DNA from: Acytostelium subglobosum LB1
Taxonomy: Eukaryota; Evosea; Eumycetozoa; Acytosteliales; Acytosteliaceae
DNA length: 64,000 nucleotides
Assembly: GCF_000787575.1 (NCBI RefSeq)
Contig: NW_012236517.1
Location: 251,272 to 315,271, forward strand
Direction of reading: 5' to 3'
Part shown: positions 12,301 to 21,860 of the stretch, piece by piece
How the letters are laid out: the number at the start of each line of letters is the position of its first letter
How positions within the stretch are numbered: the first letter of the stretch is position 1
Notes under the pieces: generated by a model
The model's database searches: none
Told to the model about the DNA's origin: nothing
What the model saw: the letters and a program-made list of their open reading frames with translations, nothing else
Translations under genes and position numbers: made by a program

Positions 12301-14320
12301 TGGTGCACCAGAGCACCAACATTGCCAAGTCACGCAACCTCAAGACTTGGGCGCTCGAGTGGATGGTCATCCACTTCTTGATTGATCGTGGACATATTGA
12401 ACCAATGGACCAAGACATCAAGCCGTCCCCAATGGTCAACAGGTCAGTCCAGTGGTGGACCGACCTCCTGGACCGTGCCATCAACATCAACATCGGATCA
12501 CTCACGATCCAATTCTTCAAGTACTACTCCAAAGTGCTAGCCCGGCTACTTCGCAACAGGGATCAACTCCTTCTCCAATGTCCACTCGACACCCCCGATG
12601 TGCCCTCACTGAACATTGACCTTCGTGACAAGGAGGTATGTGCCCCACTCAATCAATCAATGGATGACACTAACACACTCACTCATACATTTAGGAGGAT
12701 GACAGCTTGGTGGTCTATCTCCAGGAGATATTCACGATAGCGCATCATACATTGGTGTCGTCCAGCAGCGTCAAGGTGTTCCTGAGTCGTTGTTTGTACG
12801 ACAAGACCAAGATTATCAATCTTGATCGAGTGACTTCAAAGTCTATCCGTGAACATCAGCATACGATAATCTCAAAGATAACGATGGAGTCCAAGGTGAG
12901 CATCCACATCTACAATGCAGGCCGACGTGGATGTCTCCAGGTCAAGATCAAGGGCGAGCCATCCAACATCCAGCATGCAATCGATCAGTTCTACGAGATG
13001 GCGCGCAACGCCTCCAGCATCCCCTTCCACGCGTACAAGTCTCATGTGCCTGGCGGTGGATCCGTGCTGTTGTTCCGCGGCAGCCAGAGCACCCACAATG
13101 TTCTTCGTCTCACCACCGTCCCCAAGTCGCGCCAAGACCTGGTCAACATCCAGCACAGGAACAAACCCCTGCGCCTGTACGGACTGCTCAAACTGCCCGA
13201 GACCGTGCCGCACGATGAGTACATGCTTGGTCACAGCAAGATGAGGTTCCAGATGAACTTCCTCAAGCAGCTGGCATACTGTGGAGCCAAGTCCGACCCC
13301 CTGGAGTGTGGCGAACGACAGGTCTACATCCGTTTGGGCAATGTATACTTGGTCAACTGCAGCTTTGATGGCGAGGAGATGACCATCGACGCGCTCCAAC
13401 TGTGTATCTCAAAGACATCTCGTCGCGAGCTCAAGTTGGATCGCAAGCTAGCCTTTGAACAACAAGAGAGCGAGGAGGAGGAGAGTATTGGCAAGCCCAT
13501 CATGCTCTCGGTCAATGAGTTGAGGAGAAGGCAAGTTACCCCGATTGATAAAGGTGCGGACAGGTCAAGGTGTGGCACTGGAGATATCGTGGATGAGGCC
13601 AAGAAGAAGAAGAAGCCATGGGTGCCCAAGAGCTCGTTCTACACTCACACTGCCAACTTCAAGGTTCATCACATTGCAAAGATATTTGAGGACATGGGCT
13701 GGACCAGGTCCAGTACCCTGGCCCGCGTGGCCAAGGCTGCGCGAGAGACCTACATTCTTTGCTGCAAGGTCAAGGACAAGGGAGTGCCCGAGTTCAAGGT
13801 CACAGTGCAGGCAGACATGCAGCCACCCAATCTGATCAAGGACCAGGGCATAAACTGGTTTGTATGTGATCTCTCCAACCATGTGGAGCAGCTCAGCGAC
13901 TCCACCGCGCACTTGTTGGACGTGAGGTTCTGCATCCAATCGAAGCGACCTGTTCAGGAGCTGGGAGCATTCAAACAGTTTGCGACCAAGCAGGTGGTCA
14001 CCAAACGCGAGAACACACAGGATGGACGACTGGCACCAATCATCCTGAACAAGGACCTGTCAGAGACGGTGTACCTGATCAGACATCACTCAAGTGTCAC
14101 GTGCTACATACCACCGATTGATGACCCATGGAACAAATTCAACATGGCACTGGAGGTGCACACGATCAGAGAGTTCCGCAACTCTGGCGAATTCCTCTCG
14201 GAAAAGGTTGAGTTTGAACTATGTTGTGATCTTCCACAAATCTCTGATACTCTTTCATTCACAGAGTTATATTGGTATGTACTTCCTTTAACTTGGACCA
14301 ACTCAAACTCCAACTATTAA
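6391..14320 (+). CDS. Helicase - RNA-dependent RNA polymerase - Cid1-type nucleotidyltransferase fusion
   Basis: Exons 6391-9380, 9456-12635, 12695-14320 (about 2,598 residues allowing for one frame change). Order: Asn run; Cys module CxCxxC...CxxC (about 18-110) like the RIG-I C-terminal domain; DEAD/H helicase with MPTGSGKT (about 203), FDEVHH, LSASPS and QRRGRARNKG (about 638); RdRP with the catalytic loop CSGSDLDGD (10899-10925); nucleotidyltransferase with LYGSS, SDLDLF, VPVIKF...CDLSL, ALEWMVIHFLI and a PAP-associated region (IQFFKYYSKVL); then a possible KH-like stretch. Helicase-RdRP fusions are the known Dictyostelium Rrp type, which amplify small RNAs in silencing; the nucleotidyltransferase could tail RNAs. 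The frame changes by one base between 10632 and 10690, just before the conserved YGISDE. The 3' end may instead splice (14275-14356 removed), ending at 14411. Paralogue identity unknown. Confidence 0.9.
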
Positions 14321-14497
14321 CATTTAATTAATTATTTAACTCTTCAAACAATATAGGAATATGGGAGTTAATATCACTAATTTATTTAATTATAATTATT
14401 ATAATTATTAAATAAATTTGGTTCAACTTTTTGATCAGAAGTTCTCGCGAGTGATCACAATCAAACAAATAATATTTTATAATTCAAGAAATAATAA

Positions 14498-16123
14498 ATG
14501 GATAGACTATCTGATGTATTGATCAAGTCGATCATTGATATGATCACAAGACGATTGGACATTGATATGATCACAACACAATCAGTGATGGTGGCCACGA
14601 GGACCAACATCACCATTATCGACGCAATATCTTTTGGTTTAACATGTAGACGAGCTTATATGATCATTCGAAGAATGAACAATCAGTTCAACTGGAAACG
14701 ACAATCACTGATCTATGTGTACAATCATCAACATCATGATAATGGACTCATTTCAATACCAAGATCAATTATAGAGTTGACGATGACAAATCAGTTCAAT
14801 CAACTGATTACGCCAGGCTCTCTACCGCCTTCTCTCACCATCCTCTCGCTGGGCCAATCATTCAACCAGCCGATCGCGCCTGGGACTCTACCAGACACTC
14901 TAACAAGTCTTGCATTTGGTGAATCATACAATCACAACATCACAGTTGGCGTGTTGCCAGCCTCGATTACACATCTCACATTGTTTGGAACTGAACCGCC
15001 TCAACTAAAGGCATGGCCTCGATCACTACTCACACTAGTCTATGGCATTGCACAGCCGATCAAGTCAGACACACTGCCCAGTACACTCACATCATTATCG
15101 TTGGTCGCCAAGTACAACCATGATATCATACCCAACACATTGCCTCCATCACTCACTCGATTGGTACTTTGCAATCCAGATTACAAACAGCAGATCAAAT
15201 CGTGGATCCTCCCCGGGGAGCTCACCGACCTCATCGTCATGTCTGAGCATGGTCAGTTTGAATCAGACGCGCTGCCCGCATCGCTCTCGTCACTGACCAT
15301 AAGTGGAGTGACAAAGTCTAACTTTGTACACTTCCCAGCATCAATCACAGCATTATCCTTAAGCTACAAGTTCAACAACACCATCACAATGGGTTGGTTG
15401 CCTCGGTCTCTCACCATTCTCACGCTGGGCAACATGTTTGATCAAGTGATTGAGGTTGGCGCACTGCCAATGACTCTGACTGTGCTTGACATTGGCGACA
15501 GGTATGACAGAACGATCGTCAAGGGCCTCTTGCCACCTGGCCTTAGATCATTATCATTGGGAGCTCGTTTCAACCAACCGATTGAGGAGCTGCCACAGTC
15601 ACTCACATCACTATGCCTTGGCAATGACCTTTTACATACTCTGCCAACATCTAATCTGGTCGCTCTCAAGACTCTATCATTCAACAACAATTGCAGACAC
15701 TTTGAACGAGTGATAAACTCGACGCCATCAGTCGAGGTGGTATACATTGGCGGGATGGTATTACCCTGTTACATCTCCCCAATCACGCCACATTTGAAGG
15801 AACTGCATGTCAGTGGCACGTCCACCAGCGCACTGACTCCTGGACACATGCTAGAGGTGCTCCATCGAGTAGTCGCCAACGTGTACAATGTACAAACCTA
15901 CAGCATAACAATCAAACGTCGTGGATTTATGATGAATGGAGGTATGTCAACGGGGGGACATGTCTCCACTCCACTCTCCATCATACACTATCGTGCCATT
16001 GACAACGATCACGGTCTACTCATCCTCGAGAACAAGTCTGCCACCAGCTCCACAGTCACAGTCCAAAGTATATCAATCGTTCATCAAAGTATCCTTCTTA
16101 GATTTGATGCAATCATATCATAG
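14498..16123 (+). CDS. FNIP-repeat protein with F-box-like N-terminus
   Basis: A single exon of 541 residues. From about residue 95 to 390 it is built of roughly 22-residue FNIP repeats (FNQPIAPGTLPDTLTSLAFG type), the leucine-rich-repeat relative greatly expanded in dictyostelids. Residues 1-70 (LSDVLIKSIIDMI...ISFGLTCRRAYMIIRRM) resemble a degenerate F-box, as in many family members. That would suggest substrate recruitment to an SCF ubiquitin ligase, but the function is inferred and most family members are uncharacterised. The last 130 residues have no repeats. Confidence 0.85.
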   Translation: MDRLSDVLIKSIIDMITRRLDIDMITTQSVMVATRTNITIIDAISFGLTCRRAYMIIRRMNNQFNWKRQSLIYVYNHQHHDNGLISIPRSIIELTMTNQFNQLITPGSLPPSLTILSLGQSFNQPIAPGTLPDTLTSLAFGESYNHNITVGVLPASITHLTLFGTEPPQLKAWPRSLLTLVYGIAQPIKSDTLPSTLTSLSLVAKYNHDIIPNTLPPSLTRLVLCNPDYKQQIKSWILPGELTDLIVMSEHGQFESDALPASLSSLTISGVTKSNFVHFPASITALSLSYKFNNTITMGWLPRSLTILTLGNMFDQVIEVGALPMTLTVLDIGDRYDRTIVKGLLPPGLRSLSLGARFNQPIEELPQSLTSLCLGNDLLHTLPTSNLVALKTLSFNNNCRHFERVINSTPSVEVVYIGGMVLPCYISPITPHLKELHVSGTSTSALTPGHMLEVLHRVVANVYNVQTYSITIKRRGFMMNGGMSTGGHVSTPLSIIHYRAIDNDHGLLILENKSATSSTVTVQSISIVHQSILLRFDAIIS

Positions 16124-16499
16124 TTGTTCATCGTGTCGATCATTCATTCATTGTTATAATAATAATGAACTACGTGTAGTTCGTTGAATTATCATTGTAT
16201 TCTCTCTATCTCTATCTGTATCTCGCGACTTTAACTTTTGTTGAATACTTGAGTTTTTCACAAGAATTGGACTTTGTAGCGAATCAAGTTGGATTGGAAA
16301 CAAGATGGATGTGCGTGTCCGATGAAGTGGAGCCCTTAAAGCATTAATGGCAATGGTCCACAAGTGACATTCAATCAATCAATCAAAGTTGTGATCAAGT
16401 AATAATAATAACACCACTCATATCATATGCTCGTGGACTTACTTAAGTTACAATAACCAATCATTTAATCATTCAATCAATCAATCAATCAAATCAATC
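16124..16499. promoter_or_regulatory. Intergenic region upstream of the vWA gene
   Basis: About 375 bp without a gene. It ends in a run of AATC tetranucleotides (16460-16499) that abuts the ATG of the next gene, as at other starts in this window. Nothing else is recognised. Confidence 0.5.
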
Positions 16500-18836
16500 A
16501 TGTCAACTACAACCAATAATAACAATAACAATAACAATCAAACAACTGAAGATGTTGTAATTGTTAAAGCAGACAGTGTACAGGATATCCAACATATTAT
16601 AATATCATCAAAGTTGACTGTACCTGTGGCTCATGCAATCCTGAACTCACCTCTGAAAGATGAGTTCATTGCATCATTCACACTGTTGCTTACTACAATG
16701 GATCTACATCCAACTACCAAGGTGGCATTCTTGGCCGGTTGCTTTGGCAACAGGATGTACGACTTGGGTCGCAGTCTGCTGGACACCAACAAGTTCACCT
16801 TTGTCGAGATTCTAAAGTGTCTCAAGGTGCTTGACTCGAAGCGTGTCCTTCGTGTCTACAAGAAGAAGCTGGCCACAATGTTGGAGAAGGCCAGGATCAG
16901 ACAGGAGAGAATCGACAAGATCACCGAAGAGTATATGAAGACCAAACAAGACTCCAACAACAACAACAATGGCAACGACACCAAGAAGGAGAAGAAGGTA
17001 GAAGAGAAGAAGGAGGATGTGGCCGCGGTGGAGACCACAAAGAAACCAGCCCGCCCAACCAAGAAGGTCGCTGCAAAGTCAAAGGGCAAGGGCAAGGGTA
17101 AGGGCAAGGGCAAGAAGGCCATAACACCAAAGGAGGACGAGAAGAAGGAGCTGACAGAGGACGAGAAGAAAAAGGTGGAGAAGCGCCAGTCCAAGCAGGA
17201 GCGCGAGGCAATGTTCAAGAACAGGTTTGAGAACACCAAGAAGTTCTTTGAGTCCAAGATCGCAGAGTATGAGGCATACCAGTGCAATGGCAGCCTGTGT
17301 GGCAGCGTGACCAAGGTGTTCAAGAATTGGTTCAAGACCGTTCCCGTCAAGACCCTGGAGTTCTTTGCCCTGGGACAGCCCAAGGAGACCTGGAAGGAGA
17401 TTGCCGACCTTCTTCATTTAGCCCCATCAGACTTCCAGCTGCCCTGGTTCCTGGAGTTCATGTTTGGCAAGCCCGCACCAGAGGGCACCTCTGTGCACGC
17501 TTTTGACCAGGCCAAGGCTGCATCGGACGAGGGCAAGTCCGTGGACTATGGCGCCATCATCGAGAAGTACCGTCCTCCCTACTCTTTCCTGAGAAAGCGT
17601 TTGACCGAGACCGAGTTCACTCAGGCGCTCAAACTAAAGGTGGCCGAGTACGAGGAGGTGTCCAACGTACTATGGTGGTACCACGAGTTCCAGCACGTGG
17701 CCGGTGCTGACAAGCTCATTGTCGAGAGGATGGCCAAGGGAGAGAAGCTGACACTGGCCTATGGTACACTGATTGAGAAGACCATGTCATTGACCAAGAA
17801 GGAGGATCACAAGGAGGTGTTTGAGGCACTGCTCAAGGCGACACTGGACCGCCTGGCCACCTTTGCCAACAAGTTCTCTCTGCCACCACCCATCGCCACA
17901 CTTGGCGATCGATCAGGATCCATGGAGGTTGCCGTTAGGTTGGCCACCATCATCGGATATCTGATCACCAATCTCACACCCAACTCAACGTTGTCGTTCT
18001 TCAACACTGCCAACATGGAGGCCCCCGTCAAGCCGTCCTCCATCGACCAGCTGTTCAAACTGACCGATCTGGTCAAGGCAACCGGAGGCACAGCCAACGC
18101 AGTTGGACTGCAGCCATTCCTCAAGGAGAAGAAGCCACTCAAGTACCTGGTGATGGTCACCGACGAGGAGGAGAACCAAAAGGTGGACAACATGTACTTT
18201 GCCGAGATGTTTGATAAGTACAGAAAGGAGGTGACTGCCGACTGCAAGCTGGTGTTCATCTCATTCTTGCGCGCCAACCAGAAGGGCCAGATGGTGACGC
18301 AGCTCAAGAACACCTACGACATTGAGCCCATCCAGTTCGTGCTGGACCGCTCGACACCAGACGTCACCAAGATCGACATGATGCTGACGTCGCTGTCTTG
18401 CGAGTCGCCAATGTTCCTCGTGCAGCAAGACCTCCTGACCAAGGTGTTCTCATTGTTTGGCGCCAAGTTCTTCTTCAAGTACCTCGAGGAGAGCAAGAAC
18501 AAGTTGTTCACCTACGGCTTCAACTCAGAGATTGAGGTGTTTGTGTTGCAGCACCTGTGCAACTTCTACCTCAAGTCGCTGGACAAGGAGGATGTGCTGC
18601 TCACCAACTTCAAGGGTCTGGTCGGCGACGAGTCCAACTGTCTGCGCATGGTCAATGAGCATCTCAAGACCCTGGTCACAGTCTCAAAGGAGTGTGGACT
18701 GGAGGAGTTGGTCACGCAAGTGGACATCATCACCAAGAAGTTCAACTCATTGCAGAGACAGCATTCTGTCGAGTACCTTCGCGACACCCTCAACAGTCTC
18801 GACAAGGAGTTGTTCAACAAGAGAGTAGAGGCATGA
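16500..18836 (+). CDS. vWA (MIDAS) protein, possibly TROVE/Ro60-like
   Basis: A single exon of 778 residues with a short Asn run at the start. Residues about 140-240 are Lys/Glu-rich and low complexity (KGKGKGKGKGKK). The C-terminal third has a von Willebrand A fold with the metal-site motif TLGDRSGSMEV (about residue 470), a conserved Thr in GGTANA and a downstream VMVTDEEEN strand. The helical middle (WKEIADLLHLAPSDFQLPWF, FLRKRLTETEFTQAL) precedes the vWA domain as TROVE does in Ro60, an RNA-binding quality-control protein. TROVE is only suggested by domain order and a few motif-like stretches. No signal peptide, so it is probably cytosolic or nuclear. Confidence 0.75.
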   Translation: MSTTTNNNNNNNNQTTEDVVIVKADSVQDIQHIIISSKLTVPVAHAILNSPLKDEFIASFTLLLTTMDLHPTTKVAFLAGCFGNRMYDLGRSLLDTNKFTFVEILKCLKVLDSKRVLRVYKKKLATMLEKARIRQERIDKITEEYMKTKQDSNNNNNGNDTKKEKKVEEKKEDVAAVETTKKPARPTKKVAAKSKGKGKGKGKGKKAITPKEDEKKELTEDEKKKVEKRQSKQEREAMFKNRFENTKKFFESKIAEYEAYQCNGSLCGSVTKVFKNWFKTVPVKTLEFFALGQPKETWKEIADLLHLAPSDFQLPWFLEFMFGKPAPEGTSVHAFDQAKAASDEGKSVDYGAIIEKYRPPYSFLRKRLTETEFTQALKLKVAEYEEVSNVLWWYHEFQHVAGADKLIVERMAKGEKLTLAYGTLIEKTMSLTKKEDHKEVFEALLKATLDRLATFANKFSLPPPIATLGDRSGSMEVAVRLATIIGYLITNLTPNSTLSFFNTANMEAPVKPSSIDQLFKLTDLVKATGGTANAVGLQPFLKEKKPLKYLVMVTDEEENQKVDNMYFAEMFDKYRKEVTADCKLVFISFLRANQKGQMVTQLKNTYDIEPIQFVLDRSTPDVTKIDMMLTSLSCESPMFLVQQDLLTKVFSLFGAKFFFKYLEESKNKLFTYGFNSEIEVFVLQHLCNFYLKSLDKEDVLLTNFKGLVGDESNCLRMVNEHLKTLVTVSKECGLEELVTQVDIITKKFNSLQRQHSVEYLRDTLNSLDKELFNKRVEA

Positions 18837-18855
18837 ATGAGATAATAAACAATGA

Positions 18856-18879
18856 CAGTCAGGCACTTGCGCCTAACTG
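18856..18879 (+). terminator. Stem-loop just after the vWA gene
   Basis: CAGTCAGGC and GCCTAACTG can pair as a 9-bp stem with one mismatch around a 6-base loop, 20 bp after the stop codon. It could be a 3' UTR structure; no function is known. Confidence 0.3.
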
Positions 18880-18993
18880 TTTGTATACATAAGTCTTTAT
18901 TTGTTTGTTTGATTGAATGATTGATTGATCGATTGATCAATTTGAGGACGACTATTTACAAGGTATGAATGCACTCAGGACTCCGAGGGCATG

Positions 18994-19606
18994 TTATTGG
19001 TATAGATGCATGAGGGCACTCTTACTGCATCCATACTGGGTATGCCAATGGACAATGGTATGAAGATACTCTCCAACTTCGACTACCTTGGGACTGCCAG
19101 CACCTCCAGATGGATCACAATAGAACACATAGGTGATATGTGAGTGTCTATGTTTGAAGGCATCACCGGATTTGTACTCAACGATTAGACCATCAGTCTC
19201 ACCATCTTGACCTTGGTGGAGTGACCAGAACTCAATTCCAGTGCCCAACTTTGTACACTTCTTGGTCTTGTTGTCATACTTGTAGGCAGGGGCATCAGTT
19301 CCACAAGGATTATCCATACCAACAGTATTATTACATATGTTCAGGTAATAAACTACATTCTTGTCATCATTGGATTGATAGGTGTAATCATCATCACTTT
19401 ATAAACAAAGGTGTCAGTGAGGTTATTATTATTATTATTTGTTGATATAAAGTCAAAACATACCCTTCATGTTTGATTAAAGGTGATAGGTCAAAGGAGT
19501 TACCTTCCAATGTGACTTGACATGCATTGGGATTATCATTTAATGATAAGTTGGCATTAACAATAGTGAACAATAATACCAAGGATATGATTAATAAATA
19601 TCTCAT
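18994..19606 (-). CDS. Small secreted MRH-domain (mannose-6-phosphate-receptor-like) protein
   Basis: Minus strand, two exons: 19606-19464 and 19396-18994 (intron 19397-19463, GT...AG), giving 181 residues. The N-terminus MRYLLIISLVLLFTIVNA is a clear signal peptide. The rest resembles an MRH lectin domain: FDLSPLIKHEG, YYLNICNNTVG, a Cys-bearing CGTDAPAYKY segment, then DGLIVEYKSGD and ITYVFYCDPSGG. Such domains bind phosphorylated mannose or glycan in the ER, Golgi and lysosomes. No membrane anchor is seen, so it is secreted or lumenal. It is divergently arranged with the next gene. MRH is assigned from motif spacing, not alignment. Confidence 0.75.
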
Positions 19607-19924
19607 TATATAATTATTTGTAAATAATATTATTATTCTTATCTTGAGTAAGTCTTAGGAACACAATGGTAAGAATGAATGAGATGAAGGTAATCTATAT
19701 ATATATAAACGGGACAAGTCCTTACCAGGTGATACCTACTCCAAAAATTTTATTATTTGATTGGTGATTGCCCGTTTCCTTTTATGTAAACGTGGGGTTA
19801 TTACCAAAAGAGGCCTCATTCCCAAAACTGTCATAGGATGGAAGTTCCAAATCAGGCAATCTTCTTTGGTACCTGAGTTTAAACTTAACCAATCGATTTA
19901 TGTCAGTAAATAAGATAATAAAAT
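19607..19924. promoter_or_regulatory. Shared upstream region of two divergent genes
   Basis: 318 bp between the MRH gene (minus) and the small membrane-protein gene (plus). A TATA-like stretch CTATATATATATAAAC sits near 19696-19710. No coding frame is seen. Confidence 0.45.
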
Positions 19925-20376
19925 ATGTCACAAACAGATAATAATGAACGACAACATCTTCTGAACGAAAACAACAACAATATCAATAATAGTGTTGTAG
20001 AGGAGGAGTACCCTTTGAAGAGTACTCTAACAAAGAATCAAAAGATAATTTTTGGTATTGTAGTTGGATTTCTATCTGTGGCATTGATCGTTATACCTTT
20101 GACAATTGCATTCTATCCAACTAGAAATCATGCTCCACAACATCATGGTACAAACTATTGTTCAAACCAAACATGTTGTGTAGGACCAACAGGTGAAGGA
20201 CTGGCTTGTGCTGGAAGTGTAAGTATTTGTCGATTAATCTATTAATCAATAAATAGACTAACCCTCTGAATCAAATTAAATTTAATAAATAGTATCCAAG
20301 AATCAGTTGTTGTGGCCAAGGATATTGTCAAGGTTTGGTAAATTGTTACTCCTTTGTGAGTAAAGTACAGTCTTGA
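19925..20376 (+). CDS. Small single-pass type II membrane protein, Cys-rich lumenal tail
   Basis: Two exons, 19925-20218 and 20293-20376 (intron GTAAGT...AATAG), 125 residues. The cytosolic N-terminus contains ERQHLL, which fits the [DE]xxxL[LI] endosome/lysosome sorting signal, and an Asn run. One hydrophobic segment follows (IIFGIVVGFLSVALIVIPLTI). The tail has about eight Cys in NYCSNQTCC...CAGS and ISCCGQGYCQGLVNCYS, split by the intron. It is probably an endolysosomal or plasma-membrane protein; the location is inferred from the motif. No family is recognised. Confidence 0.65.
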
Positions 20377-20401
20377 CTTGACTTGAATGACTTTTGGACC
20401 T

Positions 20402-20479
20402 CTTGAACTTGAACTTGAATTAAGTAATCATTCTTGAACTTGACTTGAATCTTGAATCACATTCAAGTTCAAGTTCAAG
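20402..20479. repeat. 19-bp perfect inverted repeat with a 40-bp spacer
   Basis: CTTGAACTTGAACTTGAAT at 20402-20420 is the exact reverse complement of 20461-20479. It lies at the 3' end of the hAT transposase frame, within a wider field of CTTGA/TTCAAG repeats (20370-20480). It could be a terminal or subterminal repeat of that transposon. Confidence 0.55.
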
Positions 20480-21400
20480 AATTGATGACACTTGGTTTAT
20501 TGATTGATTGTTGTTGGTCAAGAACGCCTGTAACTTGCGAGTAACAAACGATTTGCCTATTGTCTTGGGCTTAAGACGGTTCCTGTTGGCTGTTACCATG
20601 TCTGGTCCATGCTTGAACTGGCGCTCCAAGAACACAGATGAACAAGATATGGCAAGATAGTCCTTGGCTATGGCTGCCACAGTAGGATACAGATGCTCAT
20701 ATCTCCTCCAATACTCCAATGCAGTAAGGCATTCCTCTCTTGGCGCGGCAAGGTATTCCTCATACTCTGTCCTCGACTTGGTTGTGTTTGTATTGGGTTC
20801 GTCTTGTTTACTGCCCTTGAAGAAGACACTTGCTCTATTCTTCTTCTCCCCAGTTGCTTCTGTCTCAGGAGGTTGCATATAGTAGTGATTGAATGTGGCC
20901 TTGCATGTGTCCTTGGCAAGCTTGAGATAATCATTATCTTTAGACCAACATTGCTCAAACAAGTTGAGTTTGGTTGTTGGGTCAGCAAAAGTTGCTGCGT
21001 AGTAACAGTCGGTGAAGTCGCACTTGACATAGTACTTCATCAGCTTACTCTTGCCTGCCTTTAAAGCTATCCTCGTCATTAGTCAATGTAAATATAAATA
21101 AATATTTGTTGAGACACTTACGCTCGAGTAAGAAGTGATATGGGTTGTCGACAATGTTCCTGACCTTGGTAACCTTGCGTCCACCTCCCTTGGTTCTGAC
21201 AACCTTGTCGACATGTACAGATATCCTGGAATGCTTGATACTTACTTGCTGTGTGGACATTGATAAATATCCATCTGAAATGATATCTTGGAGGTAATGC
21301 CAACAAAGTACTGCTTGAGTTGTTGGCGATACATATCATAGTGTTCATCGAGCAGTTGTCTCATAACCTTGCTAGAGGGGACTACAGAAGTAGGTGATAT
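20420..21400 (-). pseudogene. hAT-family DNA transposon remnant (transposase C-terminal half)
   Basis: Minus strand. The piece at 21063-20420 encodes a hAT C-terminal dimerisation region: YLAAPREECLTALEYWRR, YPTVAAIAKDYLAISCSSVF and LERQFKHGPDMVTANRNRLK. A likely intron (GTAAGT at about 21120, AG at about 21066) links it to an upstream piece ending NIVDNPYHFLLER. Further upstream (to about 21400) FVGITSKISFQMDIYQCPHSK continues in another frame, and the N-terminal half is absent. It is therefore a truncated, frameshifted copy. The family call rests on the dimerisation motif and is fairly firm; activity is very unlikely. Confidence 0.7.
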
Positions 21401-21737
21401 TGAATGTATCCCCTCCAAGACCTCTTCACCTTATTGATTCCCCTTTGGGTGGTTGTTATTTCCTTGTTTGGACATCAGGTTGTGTGTAAAAACAAAAAAA
21501 TGTCAAAATTGTTTTGAATTGGACACATTCATTCATTTAACATGATATTTTAAGGATTTGAACTCAGAACAAAAGATTATCAATTTAATTTGCTTCTCAC
21601 TTTATCAAGTGAACTGTGGAGAGGTGGAGGACTGAAATTTCGAAATTTATACAGGAAAAAACAAAAATATTAATAATATTGTAGTGATCTTACTCACTAA
21701 CTCGAGCTCGTTGTAGTATGGACTACTACATCTAGAT

Positions 21738-21860
21738 CAGTCCTTTACCCAGTTATATTAACTCCATATTAAGGTACTTCATTATATTTGGCGACACCTG
21801 CAGTCCTTTACCCAGTTATATTAACTCCATATTAAGGTACTTCATTATATTTGGCGACAC
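21738..21860. repeat. 60-bp direct tandem duplication at the LTR element's 5' side
   Basis: Two identical 60-bp copies, 21738-21797 and 21801-21860, separated by CTG; each ends ATTTGGCGACAC. They lie directly before the element's long open frame and may mark the end of a 5' LTR and the primer-binding region. Confidence 0.7.

Noticed and set aside
21530-21640. tRNA-like sequence on the minus strand (GAGTTCAAATCC box with TTGATAATC)
   Set aside because: The T-arm and acceptor stems do not pair and no D-arm is recognisable, so it is not called a tRNA.
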